Of a DNA stretch of 28,599 bases, positions 7,233 to 14,945 are shown piece after piece. The stretch covers positions 1-28,599 of the forward strand of contig JAJFBJ010000040.1 in NCBI GenBank assembly GCA_020697375.1, written 5' to 3'. The notes beneath the pieces are model-generated. The model was not told where the DNA came from, did not search any database, and worked only from the letters and a program-made list of their open reading frames with translations. A program made the position numbers and the translations under genes. Within the stretch, counting starts at the first letter, position 1. Each line of letters starts with the position of its first letter. This stretch comes from Nitrospira sp. (lineage in GTDB: Bacteria; Nitrospirota; Nitrospiria; Nitrospirales; Nitrospiraceae).

Positions 7233-7979
7233 ATGGGAATAGGAAAAGGGTTGTTCGTGACAGGAACGGATACCGGCGTCGGAAAGACCCTCGTGTCCGC
7301 GGCGCTCATCCGGAGGCTGGTGCAGATCGGTTGCTCGGTGGGCGTGATGAAACCGGTCGAAACGGGTGTTCAACCGGATTCGCCGGCTGATAGCGACGCC
7401 GGACGACTGATGGCCGCGGCTGAAACCGAAGATACGCTCGATCTTGTCTGTCCCTACCGATTGCATGCTCCGCTCGCTCCCCTTGCGGCTGCGCGAGCTG
7501 AGGAACGCAGCATCGATGTGACGGAGATTCTCCGACGATTCGAACGACTCGTGGATCGGTATTCCTGTGTCATCGTCGAAGGGGCCGGCGGATTGCTCGT
7601 CCCGATGGGGCAGGATTGGTCCGTACGTGATTTGATCGTTCGTCTGGGCATTCCCGTCGTCCTTGTGGGACGGGCCGGTCTCGGTGGGATCAACCATGCG
7701 CTGCTCGCGCTGGAGTCCCTTGAACGGGCAAAGATTGCGGTCATGGCTCTGCTGTTGAATGAGACCAGGCCCACCCTCAGCTCCGTCGAACAGGCGCAGG
7801 TCTCATCAACGGTCTCCTTGCTGCGAGAACGGGCGGGCGTTCCCGTGCTGGGGCCACTCCCCTACCAGGCGCATCTCGACCATGATTGGTCTGCCGTCGT
7901 GGAGTTGCTCGCTCAGAGCGGCTCTATCCGGGATCTCGCCGATCGAGTGAAGAGAGGGATTGCTGAAAGTTCCGGATAG
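7233..7979 (+). CDS. bioD: ATP-dependent dethiobiotin synthetase
   Basis: BioD closes the ureido ring of dethiobiotin from 7,8-diaminononanoate, CO2 and ATP, the next-to-last step of biotin synthesis in the cytoplasm. The signature is clear: FVTGTDTGVGKT at residues 8-19 (P-loop), MKPVETG with the conserved Lys, VIVEGAGGLLVPM in the middle and a late GPLPY. The 248-residue length is slightly longer than average. The ATG at 7233 has only a weak ribosome site (GGAAAAAG), and a small TCTCA/TGAGA hairpin (7208-7222) precedes it. The gene's last 56 bases overlap the convergent thiE. Biotin made here would be attached to AccB, whose gene lies about 2 kb away on the other strand. No BirA-type operator is recognisable upstream, and no other bio gene is in the window. 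Confidence 0.95.
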   Translation: MGIGKGLFVTGTDTGVGKTLVSAALIRRLVQIGCSVGVMKPVETGVQPDSPADSDAGRLMAAAETEDTLDLVCPYRLHAPLAPLAAARAEERSIDVTEILRRFERLVDRYSCVIVEGAGGLLVPMGQDWSVRDLIVRLGIPVVLVGRAGLGGINHALLALESLERAKIAVMALLLNETRPTLSSVEQAQVSSTVSLLRERAGVPVLGPLPYQAHLDHDWSAVVELLAQSGSIRDLADRVKRGIAESSG

Positions 7980-8550
7980 CCGATCCCGGGTCGGGACTGT
8001 TGAGAATCGCCGAGATCACGGCCAGGCCATCGGCCCCTGCTGCGAGGATTTTGCCGGCTGAGTCGGGCGTAATTCCTCCGATTGCGAACATCGGCAGAGT
8101 CGTCATCGAGCGTACTGCGCGTAATCCTTCAAGCCCGACCACCGGTTCATGATCGGTCTTGGTCGACGTTCGAAAGATCGGTCCGAACGCGATATAGTCT
8201 GGGTCCCCGTTGATGGCCTCACGGACCTGGGATGCGGTATGCGTCGACAATCCGATGATCTTTCCAGGCCCCAACAGCCGGCGGGCATAGGCGATGGGAA
8301 GGTCTTCCTGTCCCAAATGTACGCCATCAGCCGCCACTGCCAGGGCCAGATCGCAACGGTCGTTGACGATCAGCAGGGCACCGGCCTCTGTCGCGGCTTG
8401 CCTGAGGGCGAGCGCGCGGGGATAGGCCTCTTTCATCGTGGCCTGCTTGTCTCGATATTGAAAGAGGCGGACGCCATAGCCGGCGGCTTCGCGGAGGAAA
8501 TCCGTCAGTGGGTGATCCGGACGGACCGCAGGGTCGAGCACGAGGTACAA
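7924..8550 (-). CDS. thiE: thiamine-phosphate synthase, start codon uncertain
   Basis: ThiE joins HMP-diphosphate and thiazole phosphate to thiamine phosphate. Family motifs occur in order: LFQYRDKQ, LLIVNDRCDLALA, DGVHLGQEDLP, GLSTHT, YIAFGPIFRTSTK, FAIGGIT and DGLAVISAI, forming a TIM barrel of about 208 residues. The start is a problem. The reading frame continues upstream to the accC stop codon with no ATG or GTG. The coordinates use TTG 8550, which lacks a spaced ribosome site and would begin inside the first beta strand (LYLVLDP). The alternative is ACG at 8586, six bases after a good AGGGAG, which would add the natural-looking SQAIRQQFLKG. The frame is also that of accC, two stops never being crossed. 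It is the last gene of the long minus-strand run and overlaps bioD by 56 bp. No TPP riboswitch is seen. Confidence 0.9.
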   Translation of the reverse strand: MYLVLDPAVRPDHPLTDFLREAAGYGVRLFQYRDKQATMKEAYPRALALRQAATEAGALLIVNDRCDLALAVAADGVHLGQEDLPIAYARRLLGPGKIIGLSTHTASQVREAINGDPDYIAFGPIFRTSTKTDHEPVVGLEGLRAVRSMTTLPMFAIGGITPDSAGKILAAGADGLAVISAILNSPDPGSAIRNFQQSLSSLDRRDPG

Positions 8551-8613
8551 TCCCTTGAGGAATTGTTGTCTGATGGCCTGAGACGTGGAGCGCTCCCTGT
8601 TGTCGTGCGTGAT

Positions 8614-9963
8614 TTAGGAAGACTGATTGGCAAGGAAGCGTTCGAGAAATGTCGTGGAGACATGTCCCTTCTGAAAATCGGGATCGTTGAAAATCCGCCG
8701 GTGGAGCGGAATCGTCGTTTTGATTCCCTCGATGACGAATTCATCCAGTGCGCGGCGCATCCGGGCCATGGCTTCCTGGCGGTCGCGGCCATGCGTAATC
8801 AATTTGGCGATCAAAGAATCATAATACGGTACCACGAGGGCCTGCGGCTCCATCGCGGAATCGACGCGGACGCCGAATCCGCCGGGAGCGGAGTATTTCG
8901 TGATCTGACCAGGGCAAGGGGTGAATCTCTCAGGATCTTCGGCATTGATTCGGCACTCGAAACTGTGCCCGTTCAGTTTGATGTCCGGTTGTTTGAACGA
9001 CAGGGGCATGCCTGACGCGATCCTGATTTGTTCTTTCACCAGATCGATACCGGTGACCATTTCCGTGATCGGGTGCTCGACTTGGATGCGCGTATTCACT
9101 TCCATGAAGAAAAAATTATGGTCTTTATCCAGAAGGAATTCCACGGTGCCGACGTTGCAATAGTGGATGGCCTTGACGGCTTCGACCGCCACCCGGCCGA
9201 TTTCGCGCCGCAGACGTTCATCGATCGCGGGCGAAGGGGTTTCCTCGACCAGCTTCTGGTGACGGCGCTGGATCGAACAATCCCGCTCTCCGAGATGCAC
9301 CACATGGCCGCGGTGATCGGCCACGATTTGGACTTCGATATGGCGCGGCTCCAGGAAATACCGTTCGAGATAGACGCCGTCATGGCCGAAGGTGGACTTC
9401 GCCTCGGCCTGCGCCGCCTGAAACGCGCGTGCCAATTCTTCCGGCTTGTTCACCACCCGCATGCCCCGTCCGCCACCTCCGGCCGAGGCCTTGATGATGA
9501 CCGGGAATCCGATGGTTTTAGCGGCCTCCTGCGCGTCCTGTTCGCTCCGAAGCTCTCCTGGACTGCCGGGTGTCACCGGAAGGCCCCTTTTGGCCATGAC
9601 TTCACGCGCCTTGGACTTGTCGCCCATCAGCGCGATCTGTTCCGACGTGGGGCCGATGAATTTGATCCCGATCGATTCGCAGACTTCCGCAAAATGCGCA
9701 TTTTCCGAGAGGAACCCGTACCCCGGATGGATGGCATCGGCTCCGGTCACCTCCGCCGCGCTCAGGACGTTAGGGATATTGCGGTAGCTCAGCGCCGCTT
9801 CGGGCGGTCCGACGCACACATGTTCGTCCGCCGCCCGCACATGCAGGCTTGCGGCATCCGCCTCGGAATGGATCGCGACGGTTCTGACGCCGAGCTCCTT
9901 GCAGGCTCGGATGACCCGAAGGGCGATCTCGCCGCGATTGGCGACCAATACCTTTTTAAACAT
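8614..9963 (-). CDS. accC: acetyl-CoA carboxylase biotin carboxylase subunit
   Basis: AccC carboxylates the biotin on AccB using ATP and bicarbonate, the first half-reaction of acetyl-CoA carboxylase and entry to fatty acid synthesis. At 449 residues it has the usual length. The N-terminus [31 protein letters not shown], the ATP-grasp glycine loop [10 protein letters not shown] near residue 165, [14 protein letters not shown] and [13 protein letters not shown] are all intact. The start ATG 9963 has CGGAG six bases upstream. It follows accB after an unusually wide gap of 158 bp in this otherwise tight gene run and may have its own promoter there. ThiE follows 63 bp downstream. The carboxyltransferase genes (accA, accD) are not in the window. 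Pyruvate carboxylase subunit A is a related alternative, but the pairing with AccB makes AccC far more likely. Confidence 0.95.
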   Translation of the reverse strand: MFKKVLVANRGEIALRVIRACKELGVRTVAIHSEADAASLHVRAADEHVCVGPPEAALSYRNIPNVLSAAEVTGADAIHPGYGFLSENAHFAEVCESIGIKFIGPTSEQIALMGDKSKAREVMAKRGLPVTPGSPGELRSEQDAQEAAKTIGFPVIIKASAGGGGRGMRVVNKPEELARAFQAAQAEAKSTFGHDGVYLERYFLEPRHIEVQIVADHRGHVVHLGERDCSIQRRHQKLVEETPSPAIDERLRREIGRVAVEAVKAIHYCNVGTVEFLLDKDHNFFFMEVNTRIQVEHPITEMVTGIDLVKEQIRIASGMPLSFKQPDIKLNGHSFECRINAEDPERFTPCPGQITKYSAPGGFGVRVDSAMEPQALVVPYYDSLIAKLITHGRDRQEAMARMRRALDEFVIEGIKTTIPLHRRIFNDPDFQKGHVSTTFLERFLANQSS

Positions 9964-10121
9964 CAGCTGCTCCGGCCCAGATAGACATTTCTATAACCAT
10001 GATGTAGATGAGTGCGCTTGCCGATGCATTGGTGGCATCCCGGTCCCATTGGATAGGGTGCTTTGCATGAGAACCTGCCTCACGCGCAGCCCCGTCACGC
10101 ACCATTATAAACTGCATGTAA
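9964..10121 (-). promoter_or_regulatory. accB-accC spacer with a possible -10 element
   Basis: This spacer is long for the cluster. On the minus strand a perfect TATAAT lies at 10109-10104, just after the accB stop, but no reasonable -35 is seen 16-18 bp upstream. A small GATGC/GCATC stem is at 10023-10039. It may hold an internal promoter for accC-thiE. Confidence 0.25.
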
Positions 10122-10700
10122 TTAGGGCGTGGCGTTGGGGTCGATCAAGAAGAGTGGTTGCCCATATTCGACAGGCTTGGTGCTCTCGGCTAGAATCCTG
10201 GTGATTCTACCGTCGGCCTCGGACTCGATTTCATTCATAAGTTTCATGGCTTCTACAATACACAAAACCTGGCCCTTTTTCACGTAGTCGCCCTCTTCGA
10301 CATAGGGGTCGGCGTCGGGAGAAGGAGAACGGTAGAAGGTGCCCACGATGGGAGAGGTAATCGTGACCTGCCCGTCCGTCTCGGCCGGCGCCAACGCTTG
10401 TGCGGCGGATGTGGCGGCCGGCGTCGAAGCCTGACTGTGTGGGGTGTCATTCGCCTGGGCCGGCGCCGCCCGGACCATCGGTTCGTGCCGAAGCCTGATG
10501 CGTATTCCGCTGCGCTCGATTTCCAGCTCCGTGAGATGATTGCGCTTCAGCAGATCGGCCAGCTGCTGAATCTGAACGGCATGGTCGGGATGCAATAATG
10601 TCTGGTCCGATCCCGACGATCGAGGAGCGAACGTGCTCGGCAGGACGATCGGCTTGCCTTTTTCCCGTCGCTTTCCATCCTTCTTGCGTGATGGACTCAA
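10122..10700 (-). CDS. accB: acetyl-CoA carboxylase biotin carboxyl carrier protein
   Basis: AccB carries biotin on a swinging lysine between AccC and the carboxyltransferase. The C-terminal lipoyl/biotinyl domain (about residues 110-190) has the biotinylation site EAMKLMNEIES, with the reactive Lys between the two Met, and the preceding VGTFYRSPSPDADPYVEEGD thumb region typical of AccB. The middle is a flexible Ala/Pro/Thr-rich linker (TPAATSAAQALAPAETD). The N-terminal helix HAVQIQQLADLLKRNHLTELEIE is also typical. The frame starts at TTG 10700, which overlaps the efp stop as TTGA, with GGAG eight bases upstream; this suggests translational coupling. It adds some 35 residues, including a very basic SRKKDGKRREKGK stretch, before the usual start. 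No ATG exists in that part, so the TTG is the best choice, but it is not certain. Confidence 0.92.
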   Translation of the reverse strand: MSPSRKKDGKRREKGKPIVLPSTFAPRSSGSDQTLLHPDHAVQIQQLADLLKRNHLTELEIERSGIRIRLRHEPMVRAAPAQANDTPHSQASTPAATSAAQALAPAETDGQVTITSPIVGTFYRSPSPDADPYVEEGDYVKKGQVLCIVEAMKLMNEIESEADGRITRILAESTKPVEYGQPLFLIDPNATP

Positions 10701-11257
10701 CGAACGCGCTCCACGAATTCACGGGTTCTGGTATCGATGCGAATGATTTCTCCCACCTCCAGGTAGAGGGGAACCTTGATCATGGCGCCCGTTTCCACAA
10801 TGGCGGGCTTGCTGCCGCCCGAGGCCGTATCTCCGCGGACACCAGGCTCGCCGTCGACCACCTTGAGTTCGATGAAGTTGGGCAATATGACGGTAATCGG
10901 CCGGTGTTCATACACGAGAATCTTCGCAATCATATTTTCTTTGAGCAGATCCGCGTTGCTTCCCAGTTGGTTTTTCTCATAGGTGAATTGCTCGTAGGAG
11001 GCTGTATCCATGAAGGTGTACGAGTCACCGGTGGCATACAGAAATTGCATGTCGCATTCTTCAAGGTCCGGTTCGTCGAAGCGCTCGCCTGAACGGAAGG
11101 TACGGTCGAGAACGTTCCCCGTGAGGTAACTTTTCAATTTCGTCCGCACGAACGCCCCGCCCTTTCCTGGTTTGACATGCTGAAACTCGACGATATAGAA
11201 GGGCTGGCCTTCCACCATCAATCGGCTTCCATTTCGAAATTCTGCGGTCGAAATCAC
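10697..11257 (-). CDS. efp: elongation factor P
   Basis: EF-P enters the ribosomal E site and relieves stalling at consecutive prolines. The protein has the normal 186-residue length with three beta-barrel domains: a KOW-like N-terminal domain with HVKPGKGGAFVRTKL, an OB domain (YEHRPITVILPNFIEL) and the C-terminal signature GAMIKVPLYLEVGEIIRIDTRTREFVERV. The loop tip is Lys in PGKGG, which places it with Lys-type EF-P (beta-lysylated by EpmA in some bacteria), not the Arg type that is rhamnosylated by EarP. No modification gene is in the window. The start is GTG 11257 with a consensus AAGGAG seven bases upstream. It lies between aroQ and accB, a neighbourhood (aroQ-efp-accB-accC) found in many bacteria. 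The stop overlaps the accB start codon. Confidence 0.96.
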   Translation of the reverse strand: MISTAEFRNGSRLMVEGQPFYIVEFQHVKPGKGGAFVRTKLKSYLTGNVLDRTFRSGERFDEPDLEECDMQFLYATGDSYTFMDTASYEQFTYEKNQLGSNADLLKENMIAKILVYEHRPITVILPNFIELKVVDGEPGVRGDTASGGSKPAIVETGAMIKVPLYLEVGEIIRIDTRTREFVERVR

Positions 11258-11297
11258 AACAACACTCCTTAAAAAAATACGGCGGATACGACAACGT

Positions 11298-11795
11298 TTA
11301 ACGGCGAGAGGCCGTGGGTTTTCTGCTGGATGCGGATCGCCTCTTCGGCCTTGTACGATCGGCGCCGAGATGTGTGGCCAGCCCGTCCAAAGCCAGCAGG
11401 TAGCCGGTGAGACCCAATCCGGAAATCTGTCCCAAGGCTACGCCGGCGATGTATGAACGATGGCGAAACTCTTCCCGCTGGTGAATGTTCGAGAGATGAA
11501 CCTCGATAGTCGGCAATGCGATGGCGGCGATCGCGTCCCGAATCGCAATGCTGGTATGGGTATACCCGGCCGGATTGATCACGATCCCATCGAAGTGGCT
11601 CCTGGCATTTTGAATCCAGGTGACCAGCTCTCCTTCCAGATTCGTCTGTTTGGTCTCGACCTCGATTCCCAATTCGCCCGCGCGACGGGCGATGGCACGG
11701 TCAATGTCAGTAAGCGACAGATGTCCATAAACGGATGGTTCTCTCGTGCCTAAAAGATTCAGATTGGGACCATGAAGCACGAGCAGCCGCAGCAT
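11298..11795 (-). CDS. aroQ: type II 3-dehydroquinate dehydratase
   Basis: AroQ removes water from 3-dehydroquinate to form 3-dehydroshikimate, the third step of the shikimate pathway. The type II fold is shown by [20 protein letters not shown] with the catalytic Tyr, [27 protein letters not shown], and [17 protein letters not shown] with the catalytic His. Normal type II enzymes have about 145-150 residues; this one has 165. The extra is a very basic tail ([19 protein letters not shown]), perhaps a translated extension without function. The ATG at 11795 has no clear ribosome site, as for several genes in this run. It sits 40 bp before efp and 129 bp after the TPR protein gene. Confidence 0.95.
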   Translation of the reverse strand: MLRLLVLHGPNLNLLGTREPSVYGHLSLTDIDRAIARRAGELGIEVETKQTNLEGELVTWIQNARSHFDGIVINPAGYTHTSIAIRDAIAAIALPTIEVHLSNIHQREEFRHRSYIAGVALGQISGLGLTGYLLALDGLATHLGADRTRPKRRSASSRKPTASRR

Positions 11796-11840
11796 ATTTC
11801 TGTAGCGTATCTCAGTTATCAGCAGGCTGCAGGAGATAGG

Positions 11841-11861
11841 AATGCCGGCAGCGGCGGCATT
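11841..11861 (-). other. hairpin between the TPR gene and aroQ
   Basis: AATGCCG and CGGCATT form a perfect seven-base-pair stem with a seven-base loop, downstream of the TPR stop. No T-run follows in either direction, so it is an attenuator or processing stem at most. Confidence 0.35.
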
Positions 11862-11924
11862 GTAACAGGCTGCCTTGGGAGGGTCAAACGTTGTTCGGCA
11901 GAGGAATCGAGAGGACGAGGAAGG

Positions 11925-12593
11925 TTATATCGGATCGGAGTCCTTGTGGCGTTTGGTCTGAATGGCTCGCAACCAGGCCTCAAGACGCACAATCGTCGCG
12001 GCATGCGCCAACCGGGGCTGGTCGATGACAGGTTCCGACGGCATCCCCGCCGGTGCAGAAGCGAGCGGCGGAATCGCCGTCATAACAGTCGTATTGTTTC
12101 CCGTACCCGGTTTTGTCTCACGGTTGACCGGTGCAGGGTTTCGCTTTGACAAAGGAGGATCTTTGATATCGCCGGTGAAGCGCCGTTTGATGGCAAGCGC
12201 CTCCGCATCACAGGCATTGGCATTCAGGATGGCGCTGCAAGATCGCAATGCCGACTCGGCGTTTCCCTCGGCGGCGAACAGGTTGGCCAGGATGCGATGC
12301 GCGCGAAGATTGTCGGGACTTTGCTTGATGACCTCTACTAGAATTGCCTTGGCTTTCACCGGCTGGCCCAACTGGTCATAGACCCGGCCTAAGGCTGCCA
12401 TCGCGGTCACGAAGGTCGGATACACAGTGAGGCCGTCTTCGAGTACCGCCACGGCCTCCTGCCACATCCCGGCCTTGATGTACTCCTCCGCAAGAGGAAG
12501 AAAAGCCTTTGAGCGTGGGTCTTTGGCCAGGGCGGTTGCAAGCCGGTCTATTTCTGCGGCAGCGGAAGGGGTGATACGCGGTGATGAAGCCAC
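11925..12593 (-). CDS. tetratricopeptide repeat protein
   Basis: A 222-residue soluble protein with three TPR-like helix pairs in the first 140 residues: AFLPLAEEYIKAGMWQEAVAVLEDGL, AMAALGRVYDQLGQPVKAKAILVEVI and AHRILANLFAAEGNAESALRSCSAIL. The rest is a Pro/Thr/Ala-rich low-complexity linker followed by a short C-terminal helix (ATIVRLEAWLRAI). TPRs mediate protein contacts, so this is probably an adaptor; the partner is unknown. The start is GTG 12593 with CAGGAGT five bases upstream, only three bases after the coaBC stop, so the two genes are surely cotranscribed and perhaps coupled. It has no signal peptide. No enzymatic domain is visible. Confidence 0.85.
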   Translation of the reverse strand: MASSPRITPSAAAEIDRLATALAKDPRSKAFLPLAEEYIKAGMWQEAVAVLEDGLTVYPTFVTAMAALGRVYDQLGQPVKAKAILVEVIKQSPDNLRAHRILANLFAAEGNAESALRSCSAILNANACDAEALAIKRRFTGDIKDPPLSKRNPAPVNRETKPGTGNNTTVMTAIPPLASAPAGMPSEPVIDQPRLAHAATIVRLEAWLRAIQTKRHKDSDPI

Positions 12594-12596
12594 GAC

Positions 12597-13853
12597 CTAC
12601 TCCTGAGGACGTAATCGTGCTGTTGATCGTTTTGCCGGGAGGCGAACGAGGTGCATTGTGAGCATACGGTTTAAGATCCGGTCGGCGACTTCGCGCTTGG
12701 ATAGAAGCGGCAGTTTTTCAGTATGTCCCTGTCTGTCCAGCAGGATGACCCGATTGCTGTCCGATCCGAAACCCGAGCCGGGAGCCGTGACGTCGTTGGC
12801 GACCAGCATATCAACGCCCTTAGCATGGAGTTTTTCCCTTGCATGGGCAAGCAGATCCTCGGTTTCCGCTGCAAATCCCACGAGCAGTTGAGTCGTTCGG
12901 CGCCCGGATAACTCACGCAAGATGTCTTCCGTCGGTTCCAGCCTTAGGCTCTCGATAGCGCCTTGACGCTTCTTCAGTTTTTGGGGCGAGGGGCTTGCCG
13001 GACGGAAGTCCGCGACTGCGGCGGCCATAATGACCGTATCGCTCCATGGAAACCGGCTTAAAACGGCCTTTTGCATTTCCTCCGCCGTCGTCACGGACAG
13101 CATCTCGATTCCGTCCGGCGGGGTGAGTTCCGTGGGACCGGAGATCAATAGGACGTCGGCGCCTCGTGCCCTGGCCGCTTCGGCAAGGGCATACCCCATT
13201 TTCCCCGAAGAACGGTTGGAAATGAATCGCACAGGGTCGATGGCTTCCTGAGTGGGGCCGGCGGATATCAGCAGGCGGCGGCCGGTCCAATCCCGGCGCG
13301 GACGTAACAGCGACCGGACTGCTGTCAGGATTTGCTGCTCATCGGCCAGCCGTCCCTTTCCCACGCGGCCGGAGGCCAGCGGGCCGTCTGCCGGGTCCAC
13401 GATCACGGCTCCGCGGCGCCGCAGCGTTGCGACATGGTCGACAACGGTGGGATGCCGCCACATATCCCCGTCCATGGCGGGAGCGAATATCAGCGGGCAC
13501 TGCGTCGTCAGAAGCATGGTCGATAACAGATCGTCGGCGAGTCCGAGTGCGGCTTTGGCCAGGCAGTTTGCGGTTGCCGGCGCAATTAGGATGGCATCCG
13601 CCTGTTCAGGGAGTGAGAGGTGCAACATTTCCTGATGGGCTTCAAAGAGGTCGGTGGCCACATGGGCGCCGGACAGCACTTCGAATGTCAGCGGGGTGAC
13701 GAACCGGCTGGCTCCCGCCGTCATGATGACGGTCACCTTCGCTGATTCGCGGCGAAGCAGACGCAATAGTCCCACGGCCTTGTAGGCGGCAATACTCCCT
13801 GTGACGCCGAGTACGAGACGCACACCGGTGAGTGAAGGACTGCTGGTCTCCAC
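12597..13853 (-). CDS. coaBC: bifunctional phosphopantothenoylcysteine decarboxylase / phosphopantothenate-cysteine ligase
   Basis: CoaBC catalyses steps two and three of coenzyme A synthesis: joining phosphopantothenate to cysteine (CoaB, C-terminal half) and decarboxylating the product to 4'-phosphopantetheine (CoaC, FMN-dependent N-terminal half). The CoaC half has GVTGSIAAYK, HLSL with the catalytic His, and PATANCLAK. The CoaB half has ISAGPTQEAIDPVRFISNRSSGKMG, AAAVADFRP and LLVGFAAET. Two classical CoaC motifs differ: PxMNxxMW is PAMDGDMW and the ACGxxGxGRM flap is ASGRVGKGRL, so the catalytic Asn and Cys are Asp and Ser. I recall the same pair in other bacterial CoaBC, so it is probably a functional subtype. 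The start is GTG 13853, with a distant AGGAG; 418 residues is normal. The gmk-rpoZ-coaBC order is widely conserved. Confidence 0.93.
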   Translation of the reverse strand: METSSPSLTGVRLVLGVTGSIAAYKAVGLLRLLRRESAKVTVIMTAGASRFVTPLTFEVLSGAHVATDLFEAHQEMLHLSLPEQADAILIAPATANCLAKAALGLADDLLSTMLLTTQCPLIFAPAMDGDMWRHPTVVDHVATLRRRGAVIVDPADGPLASGRVGKGRLADEQQILTAVRSLLRPRRDWTGRRLLISAGPTQEAIDPVRFISNRSSGKMGYALAEAARARGADVLLISGPTELTPPDGIEMLSVTTAEEMQKAVLSRFPWSDTVIMAAAVADFRPASPSPQKLKKRQGAIESLRLEPTEDILRELSGRRTTQLLVGFAAETEDLLAHAREKLHAKGVDMLVANDVTAPGSGFGSDSNRVILLDRQGHTEKLPLLSKREVADRILNRMLTMHLVRLPAKRSTARLRPQE

Positions 13854-13861
13854 GAAGCAGA

Positions 13862-14218
13862 CTACTCCTCGCCCTCCGCGGCGGGCTTGACGGTATCATC
13901 GACATAGACGCTCAGTTCCTTTTTGATCTCTTTGGCGTCTTCTCCGGTCATCATGGCGATCCGTTCGGTTTCTCCGTCTTTGACCCGCTTCGACTCCTTG
14001 ATCGCGTCCCTCGCCTCCTTACCACAAAGGAATTTCACCCGATGCAGCAAGACTTCCTCGAGCGCGATAGTGGTTTCTTTTGAGAATTTCGACGGACCGG
14101 TCATGCGCGCGCCCTGGATCAAGTGCTTGGCCCGTTGCGCTGCGATGATGACCAGGCGGTGACGTGAATCGAATTCATCGATTTTGTACTGCGGTAACAG
14201 AGATAACATGTCAGCCAT
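13862..14218 (-). CDS. rpoZ: DNA-directed RNA polymerase omega subunit
   Basis: Omega helps fold and hold the beta' subunit of RNA polymerase and, in some bacteria, forms part of the ppGpp site. The family core is DSRHRLVIIAAQRAKHLIQGAR followed by KETTIALEEVLLHRVKF, matching the omega pattern of an Arg-rich helix then K-x-x-x-IALEE. At 118 residues it is longer than most omegas (65-95) because of a charged C-terminal helix (GEDAKEIKKELSVYVDD). The ATG at 14218 overlaps the gmk stop by eight bases; AAAGGAG lies ten bases upstream, and a second in-frame ATG at 14209 would shift the spacing too far. Its place between gmk and coaBC is the classic one and supports the call. Confidence 0.9.
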   Translation of the reverse strand: MADMLSLLPQYKIDEFDSRHRLVIIAAQRAKHLIQGARMTGPSKFSKETTIALEEVLLHRVKFLCGKEARDAIKESKRVKDGETERIAMMTGEDAKEIKKELSVYVDDTVKPAAEGEE

Positions 14219-14915
14219 GGTGCGAATGCTCCTTTGATAAGGGGGCGGAGGTAGAATTTCCCTGCTTTCCCTCTTTGTCCAGAATGAATTTTTCTTCCAG
14301 CCAGGTCATGTTGAGGCGTTTGGTCTTGATCCGTTCTGCGAGGAAAATGCTTTCCAGTTCCTTGAGTGATTGTTTGAGATCGTCGTTACGGACGATGTAG
14401 TAATACTCACGGTAACTCCATACTTCTTCCTTGGCTTTCTGCAATCGACGCTGAATTTCTTCCGGGGAATCTCCGGCTCTGGCTTGAAGCCTCGTCCGCA
14501 ATACATCGAATGACGGCGGAAGGATGAAAATGTAGACGGCATCCTCGAATTTTTTCTTGACGGAGCGTGCTCCTTGCACGTCGATTTCCAACAGGACATC
14601 GATACCCTGTTCCATCTTGTCGGACAGTATTTTGCGGGGCGTCCCGTACAGGTTGCCATAGACATGAGCCCATTCAATGAATTCATTGCGGTCGATCATG
14701 TGGCGGAACGTGGTTTCATCCAGAAAATAATAGTCCTGCCCGTCCACCTCTCCCGGGCGTGGTTTCCGGGTGGTGTAGGAAATCGAGTGCCATAGTCCGG
14801 GAACAATAGCGGCGATCTGCTTGCACAGCGTCGTTTTTCCGGTTCCCGACGGGGCCGAGATGATGAACAGGATACCTCGAGGTCCCTGAGCCGGTTTGTC
14901 GGATGCGATGCTCAT
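14211..14915 (-). CDS. gmk: guanylate kinase
   Basis: Gmk phosphorylates GMP to GDP with ATP. The P-loop SAPSGTGKTTL is near residue 20, followed by SYTTRKPRPGEVDGQDYYF (GMP-binding), EFIEWAHVYGNLYGT and LLEIDVQGA. The LID region RRLQKAKEE is present. At 234 residues it exceeds the usual 200-210 because of a polar C-terminal tail ending KEHSHHG, which overlaps the rpoZ start and probably has no catalytic role. The ATG at 14915 follows the yicC stop by 30 bp and lacks a clear ribosome site. The order yicC-gmk-rpoZ-coaBC is common across bacteria. Confidence 0.96.
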   Translation of the reverse strand: MSIASDKPAQGPRGILFIISAPSGTGKTTLCKQIAAIVPGLWHSISYTTRKPRPGEVDGQDYYFLDETTFRHMIDRNEFIEWAHVYGNLYGTPRKILSDKMEQGIDVLLEIDVQGARSVKKKFEDAVYIFILPPSFDVLRTRLQARAGDSPEEIQRRLQKAKEEVWSYREYYYIVRNDDLKQSLKELESIFLAERIKTKRLNMTWLEEKFILDKEGKQGNSTSAPLSKEHSHHG

Positions 14916-14945
14916 AGATTATTCGGCGCCACGGTGCGGTGGGCG

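Noticed and set aside
6262..7979. SDR and bioD as a biotin operon.
   Set aside because: They lie in tandem, but an intrinsic terminator with a T7 run (7088-7133) and a 212-bp gap separate them, and the SDR has no biotin-specific feature.
8551..8613. TPP riboswitch before thiE.
   Set aside because: The 63-base space between accC and thiE is too short and lacks the conserved CUGAGA core.
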